Positions 1 to 5,321 of a stretch of 7,237 bases of DNA are shown piece by piece. The notes beneath the pieces are model-generated. The model saw only the letters and a program-made list of their open reading frames with translations. It was not told the origin of the DNA and searched no databases. The translations under genes were made by a program, and so were the position numbers. The number at the start of each line of letters is the position of its first letter. Position 1 is the stretch's first letter. This DNA is from Dehalococcoidia bacterium (GTDB lineage: Bacteria; Chloroflexota; Dehalococcoidia; SZUA-161), in the NCBI GenBank assembly GCA_020344295.1, contig CP070819.1, forward strand, positions 862,655 through 869,891. Reading direction: 5' to 3'.

Positions 1-162
1 CATGGACAATGCAGTCCTCTGCAGGCTCTGGATGGTAATTTAATTGATGCGATTATTGTTGGAGGTATCGGTGCCGGCGCTATTAATAAATTAAATACTA
101 TGGGCATCAAAGTATACCAGGCCAATCAAGGGACGGTTAAAACAAACCTGGATCTGTTTAAA
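1..162 (+). other. C-terminal part of a NifX/NifB-family iron-molybdenum cofactor-binding domain
   Basis: This marks the NifX-like part of the fused frame. The stretch starts at HGQC, continues into DAIIVGGIGAGAINKL and GIKVYQA, and ends at GTVKTNLDLFK, which is where small free-standing NifX/NifB-type proteins normally approach their C-terminus. Family members bind Fe-S or Fe-Mo clusters; many in non-diazotrophs have no known role. The usual short tail after the LFK motif is absent and MFS sequence follows at once. The codons here are rich in A/T (tta, att, aat, aaa), unlike the transporter part. Confidence 0.7.
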
Positions 163-804
163 AGCCAGCGGTTCAGCTTCGCCAGCCTGAGCGCATTGCT
201 CAACTTCATCGCTTTATACGCTCTTATCTTCCTGACACCGTTCTATATGGTATACGCGCTGCATTACAGCATATTGAAGGTGGGACTGGTAATGGCGGCC
301 GCTCCCATAGCCACCTTAGTTGTAGCACCATTGAGCGGGACTCTGTCGGACCGCTTCGGGACCAGAGTCTTCGCCGTTTGCGGCATGGCTATTAGCGCCC
401 TGGGGCTGTATTTCTTGAGCGGTCTGGACGGCTCCTCCAGCGCCTGGGATGTCATCTGGCGTCTCTGTTTTACCGGACTGGGACTGGGCATATTCCAGAG
501 CCCGAACAACAGCGCAATCATGGGAAGCGTTCCCCCCTGGCACCGGGGCATTGCCGGTGGTATACTGGCTGCCATGCGCACTGTTGGCATGGTAATGGGG
601 ATAGCGATCGCAGGTGCTATATTATACAATCTGGCTCCCGCTGCCGCATACGCTCACCCGGGATCATTGAGCCCCGAGGATATCAGGGAGTTTCTCACCG
701 GTCTGCACTGGTCCTACATATCCGGAGCGTGCTTCGCAGGTATGTCCGCCCTGACTTCCCTGCTGGCGGTGAACAGGCAGACTGCGAAGACAGGAGAGGC
801 ATAA
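1..804 (+). CDS. NifX/NifB-type domain fused to C-terminal half of DHA2-family MFS transporter (5'-partial)
   Basis: The frame is open from base 1, so the gene starts outside the window; the ATG at 100 lies inside a conserved NifX motif and is not a credible start. Codons 1-54 read as the end of a NifX/NifB-type iron-molybdenum cofactor-binding domain (DAIIVGGIGAGAINKLN, then GIKVY and GTVKTNLDLFK). From about codon 50 the protein reads as a DHA2 (EmrB/QacA-like) drug:H+ antiporter (LFKSQRFSFASL, then APLSGTLSDRFGTR, GLGLGIFQSPNNSA, RGIAGGILAAMRTVG). Six hydrophobic segments are visible, matching the last six helices of a 14-helix transporter; the N-terminal half is missing. Such a half transporter would probably not transport on its own. 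The two parts share the residues LDLFK at the joint, and the NifX part is AT-richer (about 42% GC by hand count over 120 bases). It ends in TAA, 3 nt before the DUF169 start. Domain calls are strong; whether the fusion is genuine is open. Confidence 0.7.
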   Translation, partial: HGQCSPLQALDGNLIDAIIVGGIGAGAINKLNTMGIKVYQANQGTVKTNLDLFKSQRFSFASLSALLNFIALYALIFLTPFYMVYALHYSILKVGLVMAAAPIATLVVAPLSGTLSDRFGTRVFAVCGMAISALGLYFLSGLDGSSSAWDVIWRLCFTGLGLGIFQSPNNSAIMGSVPPWHRGIAGGILAAMRTVGMVMGIAIAGAILYNLAPAAAYAHPGSLSPEDIREFLTGLHWSYISGACFAGMSALTSLLAVNRQTAKTGEA

Positions 805-807
805 AGC

Positions 808-1623
808 ATGAAAAGCGTGATTGCCGAGGCAATTGGCCTTAAATATGAACCTGTGGCCATACTCTTGACGAACGAAAAGCCGGCCAACGCCGTCCAGTTC
901 AAGGAAGGCAAGTTTAGTTGCGTCATGTTCATGCTGGCTGCAGCGGTGCGCGGCCGGCAGGCTGTCTTCGACCGCAAGACATTCGGCTGCCCCGGAGGAG
1001 GCGTCGGCCTCGGGTTCGGGAACCAGTACAAGAACTTCCCCGGCGGCGAGGAAGCCTTCTGCTATTTCCTCTCCTCGGGCAACAAAGATTGGGAGCCGGG
1101 CATGCAGGTGGCCGAGACGGCCAAGCCGTTCATAAGTGATAAGCTTTACGATGAGCTGGTATATGGCGAAAAGTACCTGAAGACGCCCGAGTTGGTTATG
1201 AAGTTCATTGAGTGCCTGCCGATTACAGATGTACCTTTCGAATACGTGGTATTCAAGCCGCTAGGCCAGGTGGAAGAAGGGGAGAAGCCTGAGACGGTAG
1301 TCTTTCTAGTGGATATGGACCAGCTTTCGGCATTGGTAGTCCTGGCCAGCTATGAAAGGGAGAGCAACGAGGCCGTTATCATCCCCCAGGCAGCCGGTTG
1401 TCAGACGATCGGTATCTACCCCTTCAACGAGGCCTTATGCGAACATCCACGGGCAGTGGTCGGACTTACTGATATATCCGCACGGGTCCAGATCAAGCGT
1501 CAGCTGAAAGACGACGTTATGAGCTTCGCCGTGCCACTCTCTATGTTCCAGGAGATGGAAGCGAACGTCCCCGGCAGCTTCCTGGAGAGGAATACCTGGA
1601 AGGAGCTCATGGAGATGAGATAG
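808..1623 (+). CDS. DUF169 domain-containing protein
   Basis: A 271-residue soluble protein that matches the DUF169 family over its whole length. Recognisable features are the N-terminal GLKYEPVAILLTNEKP segment (residues 10-25), a cysteine in KFSCVMFMLAAA (C38), and the family's TFGCPGGGVGLGFG motif with C61 (residues 58-71). Later come AAGCQTIGIYP (195-205) and a proline-containing PLSMFQEME near the end (243-251). The conserved cysteines suggest metal or cluster binding, but the family has no established biochemical function and none is claimed here. The start is supported by AGGAGAGG at 792-799, about nine bases upstream within the end of the preceding frame, so the two are probably co-transcribed. 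It stops with TAG, with a second in-frame TAG three codons on. It has no signal peptide or membrane helix and converges on serS. Confidence 0.85.
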   Translation: MKSVIAEAIGLKYEPVAILLTNEKPANAVQFKEGKFSCVMFMLAAAVRGRQAVFDRKTFGCPGGGVGLGFGNQYKNFPGGEEAFCYFLSSGNKDWEPGMQVAETAKPFISDKLYDELVYGEKYLKTPELVMKFIECLPITDVPFEYVVFKPLGQVEEGEKPETVVFLVDMDQLSALVVLASYERESNEAVIIPQAAGCQTIGIYPFNEALCEHPRAVVGLTDISARVQIKRQLKDDVMSFAVPLSMFQEMEANVPGSFLERNTWKELMEMR

Positions 1624-1628
1624 ACTAA

Positions 1629-1657
1629 GTAGGAGGCGGTTTGAAGCCGCCCCCTAC
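1629..1657. repeat. 29-nt palindrome between convergent genes, overlapping the serS stop codon
   Basis: Two 13-base arms (1629-1641 and 1645-1657) flank a TGA loop. Eleven positions are Watson-Crick pairs, one is T-G, and one is an A/C mismatch (1634/1652). The arms begin GTAGGAGGCGG and end CCGCCCCCTAC. The stem would fold in transcripts from both strands and may act as a 3'-end or roadblock hairpin for DUF169 and serS. Neither side carries a U-tract, so it is not a standard intrinsic terminator. The design (GTAGGGGC-type ends, TTTGAA centre) resembles interspersed palindromic repeats that I recall from Chloroflexota and related metagenomes, which is inference. No second copy is in this window. 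Confidence 0.6.
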
Positions 1658-2913
1658 GAAATGACGTCCGTCCCCATATAAGAGCGCAGGACTTCTGGGA
1701 CAGCCACGGTGCCATCGGGCTGTTGGTAGCTCTCCAGAACCGCTATTACGACCCGGGGCAATGCCAGGCCCGAGCCATTCAGTGTGTGGACGAACTGGAG
1801 TTTCTCCCCGACCTGAGACCGGTAGCGGATGTTGGACCGTCTGGCCTGGAAATCGATGCAGTTGCTGCATGAGCTTACCTCAAGCCACTCCGCGCATCCG
1901 GGAGCCCATACCTCGATATCATACGACTTGGTGGCGTTGAATCCGAGGTCGCCGCTACAGAGCTGGAGCACCCGATAGGGAAGGGCCAGCTTCCAGCAGA
2001 CTTCCTCGGCATCTGCCACCATCTTCTCCAGCTCATCATCCGATACATCGGGCTCGACAAACTTGTAGAGCTCCACCTTATCGAACTGATGCCCTCTCTT
2101 GATTCCCCGCGTGTCCTTGCCCGCTGACATGGCCTCGCGGCGGAAGCAGGCTGTATAGGCGACATACTTGAAGGGTAATAGACCCGGCTCTATGATCTCA
2201 TCGCGGTGGAAGTTGGTCACCGGCACCTCAGCGGTGGGAACAAACCACATGTCGTCCTCAGCATCGTGGTAGAGGTTATCGGCAAACTTGGGCAGGTTCC
2301 CCGATCCCAGCATGCATTCGCGTTTCACCATAAACGGTGGATAGACCTCGGTATAGCCATGCTCGTTAATGTGCAGATCCAGCATGAAGGCGATCAGCGC
2401 CCTCTGGAGCTTGGCCCCCCACCCCTGAAGTACATAGAAGCGGCTCCCCGATATCTTCACCCCGCGTTCGAAGTCTATTATTCCGAGCCTTATCCCGAGG
2501 TCCCAATGGGGAAGTGGCTCAAAATCTAACGTTTTCACCTCGCCCCAGCTTCGCACAACAACGTTGTCGCTCTCGTCCCTGCCTACGGGTACGCCGGGAT
2601 GCACCAGGTTGGGCACTCTCAGCAGGAGGTCGTTTAACTCCTCCTCGTTGCGGGTGATCTCACTGTCGAGGGACTTGATTCGCTCGCCAACATCCCTCAT
2701 CTCGGTGAGGAGCGCCTCGGGCTTCTCCCTCATTTGGCTGATCTCTTTACTTGCCTGTTTTCGTCGGGCCCTGAGACTCTCCACCTCCTGGATCAGCCGG
2801 CGTCTCTCCTCGTCAAGGCTGAGGATTCCATCAACGGAGGAAGCTTCGCCACGTTTAGCCAGTGACTCGCGGACAAGCTCGGGATCCTGACGAATCAACT
2901 GCAGGCTCAGCAT
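1654..2913 (-). CDS. serS: Seryl-tRNA synthetase
   Basis: A 419-residue class II synthetase that charges tRNA-Ser (and tRNA-Sec where present) with serine in the cytoplasm; E. coli SerRS is 430 residues. The N-terminal domain starts MLSLQLIRQDPELVRESLAKRG and forms the long antiparallel coiled-coil arm (roughly residues 30-100, rich in E, R and L) that grips the tRNA variable arm. The catalytic core shows the serine-site TAEVP (227-231), motif 2 with FRREAMSAGKDTRG followed by HQFDKVELYKF (257-285), EVSSCSNC...FQARR (345-359), and motif 3 LNGSGLALPR (378-387). The C-terminus LRSYMGTDVIS is the normal family ending, so the protein is complete. Its ATG lies 2 nt after the lysS stop, which implies translational coupling. 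The TAG stop falls in the palindrome at 1629-1657. Confidence 0.97.
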   Translation of the reverse strand: MLSLQLIRQDPELVRESLAKRGEASSVDGILSLDEERRRLIQEVESLRARRKQASKEISQMREKPEALLTEMRDVGERIKSLDSEITRNEEELNDLLLRVPNLVHPGVPVGRDESDNVVVRSWGEVKTLDFEPLPHWDLGIRLGIIDFERGVKISGSRFYVLQGWGAKLQRALIAFMLDLHINEHGYTEVYPPFMVKRECMLGSGNLPKFADNLYHDAEDDMWFVPTAEVPVTNFHRDEIIEPGLLPFKYVAYTACFRREAMSAGKDTRGIKRGHQFDKVELYKFVEPDVSDDELEKMVADAEEVCWKLALPYRVLQLCSGDLGFNATKSYDIEVWAPGCAEWLEVSSCSNCIDFQARRSNIRYRSQVGEKLQFVHTLNGSGLALPRVVIAVLESYQQPDGTVAVPEVLRSYMGTDVIS

Positions 2914-2915
2914 AG

Positions 2916-4406
2916 CTACTTCTCTTTCGTCCTCAACTGCGGGAACAGAATGACCTCTCTGATCGAACGCTGGTTGGTCAGTGCCATTACCAGGCGGTCG
3001 ATACCCACACCTAGACCACCTGTAGGCGGCATGCCATGCTCCAAGGCGACAAGGAAGTCCTCGTCCATCCTCTCCACTTCCTCATCGCCGAACAGACTGC
3101 GTAGCTGCTCCTGCTCCTCGAAGCGTTTCCTCTGCTCCACCGGGTCGTTTAACTCTGTGAAAGCATTGGCGATCTCGATACCCCCGATGAAGCATTCGAA
3201 CCTCTCCACCAGCCGGGGATCATCCGGTTTGGTCTTGGCCAGCGGGGATATCTCCACTGGGTAGTCGATAACGAAAGTGGGCTGGATCAGGTCAGGTTCT
3301 ACGAATGTCGAAAAAAGCTTGTCAATCATACGACCCCAGCTCATGTTCCTTTCCACTTCCAAGCCGAGCCTGACGACCTCATCTTTGAGTGTAGACAGAT
3401 CGCGGTACTTATCGTCGAGGAAATCGACGCCGCATTTCTCGATGAGCTCGTCCCGCAGGTTGACCCTGTGCCAGGGCCGTGAGATGTCGATCACTTCCTG
3501 ACCGAAGTTAACTTGCTCGCCACTCAGCACTTCCCGGGCGACATAGCGTACCATCTGCTCCACCATCTCCATGACATCGTTATAGTCGGAGTATGCTTCG
3601 TAGCTCTCGAGCATGGTGAACTCGGGATTATGCTTGATTGAGATACCCTCATTGCGGAAGATACGCCCGATCTCGTAGACCTTATCCAGCCCCCCGATAA
3701 TAAGGCGCTTGAGATATAGCTCGAGGGCGATGCGCAGGTAAAGGTCCTCCTCCAGAGTATGATGATGCGTTGAGAAGGGTCGGGCCATCGCACCGGCGGC
3801 CACAGGCAGCAGCACCGGTGTCTCAACCTCAATAAACCCCCGCTCGTTGAGAAACCGTCGAATCGCGGCGATAACCCGGCTGCGCACAACGAAGATGTTC
3901 CTGGCTTCCTCATTGGAAATGAGGTCCAGATACCGCTGGCGATAGCGCTTCTCAACATCCGTGAGCCCGTGCCATTTCTCAGGCAGGGATTGAAGTGACT
4001 TCGAAAGTATGACGAAATCAGAGACCTCAACCGTAATCTCACCGGTACGGGTCCTGAAGACCTTTCCACTAACCCCGATGAAATCGCCTATATCCAGGTC
4101 ATGGAGAAGCTGGTATTTATCGTCAGTGAGATTGTTTGTCCGAAAATAGACCTGGATTTTACCGGCGCCGTCCCTGATATCGAGAAATGTCGCCTTGCCC
4201 ATTGAGCGGTGGGCGGTAATACGGCCGGCAACGTTGACCTCAGGGCCCTCGACGTTATCGCTTTCCCGCTCCTGGAATAAGGATGCCGCCTCATGAGTGG
4301 TGTGAGTGCGGTGGTAGCGGTGGGGGTAGGGTTCGATGTTGCGGCTGCGAATCCGGCTGAGCTTGGTCAGGCGTTGCTCGGTTATCTCCTCTTTCCTGTC
4401 CGCCAT
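2916..4406 (-). CDS. lysS: Lysyl-tRNA synthetase, class II
   Basis: A 496-residue class IIb lysyl-tRNA synthetase (E. coli LysS is 505), forming Lys-tRNA in the cytoplasm. It has an N-terminal helix (EEITEQRLTKLSRIR), then an OB-fold anticodon-binding domain (about 55-140, with GRITAHRSMGKATFLDIRDG). The catalytic core shows motif 1 (GFIEVETPVLLPVAAGA, 190-206), motif 2 (RIALELYLKRLIIGG, then GRIFRNEG and HNPEFTMLE, 225-267), and motif 3 (GGLGVGIDRLVMALT, 463-477, followed by IREVILFP). All key class II signatures are present and no break is seen. It sits 46 nt downstream of greA and 2 nt upstream of serS on the same strand. No strong Shine-Dalgarno is visible before the ATG; GCTCATGAG precedes it. 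The greA-lysS order is also found in other bacterial groups. Confidence 0.97.
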   Translation of the reverse strand: MADRKEEITEQRLTKLSRIRSRNIEPYPHRYHRTHTTHEAASLFQERESDNVEGPEVNVAGRITAHRSMGKATFLDIRDGAGKIQVYFRTNNLTDDKYQLLHDLDIGDFIGVSGKVFRTRTGEITVEVSDFVILSKSLQSLPEKWHGLTDVEKRYRQRYLDLISNEEARNIFVVRSRVIAAIRRFLNERGFIEVETPVLLPVAAGAMARPFSTHHHTLEEDLYLRIALELYLKRLIIGGLDKVYEIGRIFRNEGISIKHNPEFTMLESYEAYSDYNDVMEMVEQMVRYVAREVLSGEQVNFGQEVIDISRPWHRVNLRDELIEKCGVDFLDDKYRDLSTLKDEVVRLGLEVERNMSWGRMIDKLFSTFVEPDLIQPTFVIDYPVEISPLAKTKPDDPRLVERFECFIGGIEIANAFTELNDPVEQRKRFEEQEQLRSLFGDEEVERMDEDFLVALEHGMPPTGGLGVGIDRLVMALTNQRSIREVILFPQLRTKEK

Positions 4407-4452
4407 CTCATGAGCCTGAGCAGAACGGTCAACGGCCTCTTATCTGCCTGGT

Positions 4453-4923
4453 CTACTCTATTGCCACCAGCTTCAGTTTGAGCGCGCCGGCAGGGGTTTC
4501 AACTTCAACTTCGTCACCAACCTTCTTACCCATTAAGGCGCTGCCCACAGGCGACTCATTGGAGATCTTCCCCTCGCCGGGACTCGCCTCCGCGCTGCCG
4601 ACGATGGCATAGTGTTCTTCCTCTCCATCAGGATCGCGAACCGTGACCTTCGAACCAAGTTTAACAAATTTGGAAGGCTTTTTATCCTCCTCAATGAGGA
4701 TAGCGTTCTTGATCATGTTTTCCAGGGTAAGAATACGTCCCTCGACGAAGGCCTGCTCGTTCTTGGCATCGTCGTATTCTGCATTATCGACCGTGCCGCC
4801 CAGTTCCTTTGCCCTGTGTATCTGTTCGGCAACCTGAGGACGACGCACGGTCTCAAGGTGCTCGAGTTCAGCCTTGAGCTTCTCCAGGCCCTCGGGTGTA
4901 AGGAATGTCTCTTTCTGTGCCAT
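4453..4923 (-). CDS. greA: Transcription elongation factor GreA
   Basis: A 156-residue GreA (E. coli 158) that enters the RNA polymerase secondary channel and stimulates cleavage of backtracked transcripts. The N-terminal coiled coil covers about residues 8-76 (FLTPEGLEKLKAELEHLE, later NEQAFVEGRILTLENM). The C-terminal FKBP-like domain includes GSKVTVRD, YAIVGSAEA, ISNESPVGSALMGKKVGDEVEV and TPAGALKLKLVAIE. I chose the ATG at 4923, not an in-frame TTG 15 nt upstream at 4938, because GGAGG at 4936-4932 lies 8 nt before the ATG and MAQKETFLT fits the family start. The tip reads GGTVDNAEY where E. coli has GDLKENAEY: the position of E. coli Asp41 is Gly (G43 here) and Glu44 is Asp (D46). The first gene of the operon, it is preceded by its own promoter and a terminator-like hairpin. 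Confidence 0.96.
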   Translation of the reverse strand: MAQKETFLTPEGLEKLKAELEHLETVRRPQVAEQIHRAKELGGTVDNAEYDDAKNEQAFVEGRILTLENMIKNAILIEEDKKPSKFVKLGSKVTVRDPDGEEEHYAIVGSAEASPGEGKISNESPVGSALMGKKVGDEVEVETPAGALKLKLVAIE

Positions 4924-4931
4924 CTCCCTGT

Positions 4932-4936
4932 CCTCC
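4932..4936 (-). promoter_or_regulatory. greA ribosome binding site
   Basis: Minus-strand GGAGG lies 8 nt before the ATG at 4923. It overlaps the alternative TTG start at 4938, which rules that codon out as the main start. It begins 8 nt after the T-run of the upstream hairpin, so the leader hairpin and this site are tightly packed. Confidence 0.8.
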
Positions 4937-4944
4937 AACCTGCC

Positions 4945-4973
4945 AAAAAAGAGCGAGCGTTATCCAACGCTCG
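4945..4973 (-). terminator. Intrinsic-terminator-like hairpin in the greA leader (candidate attenuator)
   Basis: On the minus strand CGAGCGTT and AACGCTCG form a perfect 8-bp stem closed by a GGAT loop (4973-4954), followed by CTC and then six T (4950-4945). This is the form of a Rho-independent terminator. It lies downstream of the greA promoter (-10 at 5006-5001) and about 20 nt upstream of the greA ATG, so it would end greA-lysS-serS transcripts after roughly 50 nt unless it is read through. No upstream gene on this strand within the window would need it as a 3' end. The three bases between stem and T-run may weaken it, giving partial termination. Confidence 0.7.
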
Positions 4974-5000
4974 ACACAAAATTTCTATTATTGACGGAAT

Positions 5001-5029
5001 ATTATAACTGAATTATCTGCAATTGTAAA
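5001..5029 (-). promoter_or_regulatory. Sigma-70-type promoter of greA-lysS-serS
   Basis: On the minus strand, TTTACA (5029-5024) is separated by exactly 17 nt from a perfect TATAAT (5006-5001). The start of transcription is expected near 4994, giving a leader of about 70 nt before the greA ATG. The match is five of six and six of six to the housekeeping consensus. Confidence 0.8.
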
Positions 5030-5041
5030 GAGGCTTTTTCA

Positions 5042-5065
5042 CGAGTTCGGGACACTCGGAACTCG
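5042..5065. promoter_or_regulatory. Dyad next to the plus-strand -35 element; possible operator
   Basis: CGAGTTC (5042-5048) and GAACTCG (5059-5065) are perfect 7-bp inverted arms around a 10-bp centre. The pair ends three bases before a TTGACA at 5068-5073 and lies upstream of the greA -35 element on the other strand, so a bound dimer could affect both promoters. No T-run follows it on either strand, which argues against a terminator. It does not match CIRCE or another operator that I recognise. Confidence 0.4.
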
Positions 5066-5067
5066 CC

Positions 5068-5096
5068 TTGACACACCGTAGCAAGTAGGTCAGAAT
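5068..5096 (+). promoter_or_regulatory. Possible promoter for the bS22-like gene, holB and ricT
   Basis: A perfect -35 TTGACA (5068-5073) is followed after 17 nt by CAGAAT (5091-5096), four of six to the -10 consensus, with AT-rich AATAAT after it. Transcription would start near 5103 and leave a leader of about 73 nt. An alternative, TTGACG (4991-4996) with TATCTG (5014-5019), also has a 17-nt spacer. Only one of them may be used. Confidence 0.45.
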
Positions 5097-5121
5097 AATA
5101 ATTTGCGGGTGTGAATCGGCA

Positions 5122-5137
5122 TGCAATTGGAATTGCA
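5122..5137. repeat. 16-bp palindrome in the leader of the bS22-like gene
   Basis: TGCAATT and AATTGCA are perfect 7-bp arms separated by GG, 38 nt before the ATG at 5176. The spacer is too short for the full stem in RNA, so a dimeric protein site in DNA is more likely than an RNA hairpin. The octamer TGCAATTG also occurs at 5018-5025, overlapping the greA -35 element on the opposite strand. Confidence 0.4.
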
Positions 5138-5175
5138 ATAATAGCCCTGTGATTTGAAGTAATCGAGGTATAAAT

Positions 5176-5268
5176 ATGAGTTCAGTTGTGAAGAAGCGGC
5201 GCAAGAAGATGGCTAAGCACAAGCACCGCAAGATGTTGAAGAAAACGAGGTGGCAACGACGGCATTGA
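5176..5268 (+). CDS. bS22-like / AURKAIP1-COX24 domain small ribosomal protein
   Basis: A 30-codon gene whose product begins MSSVVKKRRKKMAKHKHRK and ends KKTRWQRRH. More than half of its residues are Lys, Arg or His. It matches the AURKAIP1/COX24 family pattern (SVxKKRRKKMxKHKHRKxLKKTRxQRR), the family of mitochondrial mS38 and of actinobacterial bS22, a short peptide of the 30S subunit located near the decoding region. A role in binding 16S rRNA is therefore inferred. The ATG is supported by GAGGT at 5165-5169, six bases upstream. It begins the plus-strand arm of the divergent region and is followed after 53 nt by holB, with which it is probably co-transcribed. It is easily missed because of its size, but the pattern match is specific. 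Confidence 0.88.
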   Translation: MSSVVKKRRKKMAKHKHRKMLKKTRWQRRH

Positions 5269-5321
5269 TGGATATCGAGATCGGCAAGGTGCCTTCACGG
5301 GATTAGCAGGGGCAATGTGGG

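Noticed and set aside
100..804. Complete small MFS gene starting at the ATG at 100
   Set aside because: The first 20 residues are NifX family sequence, not a transporter N-terminus, and the frame is open to the window edge.
4924..5000. T-box riboswitch controlling the synthetase genes
   Set aside because: The leader is only about 70 nt and no T-box antiterminator sequence or specifier stem is visible; just one short hairpin with a T-run is present.
4939..5175. tRNA or small RNA gene in the divergent intergenic region
   Set aside because: No cloverleaf or CCA end was found; the dyads fit promoter, operator and attenuator parts better. A short leader RNA from greA remains possible.
5013..5231. 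72-residue minus-strand open frame across the divergent region
   Set aside because: It overlaps the bS22-like gene and the promoters, resembles no family I know, and lacks a ribosome binding site.
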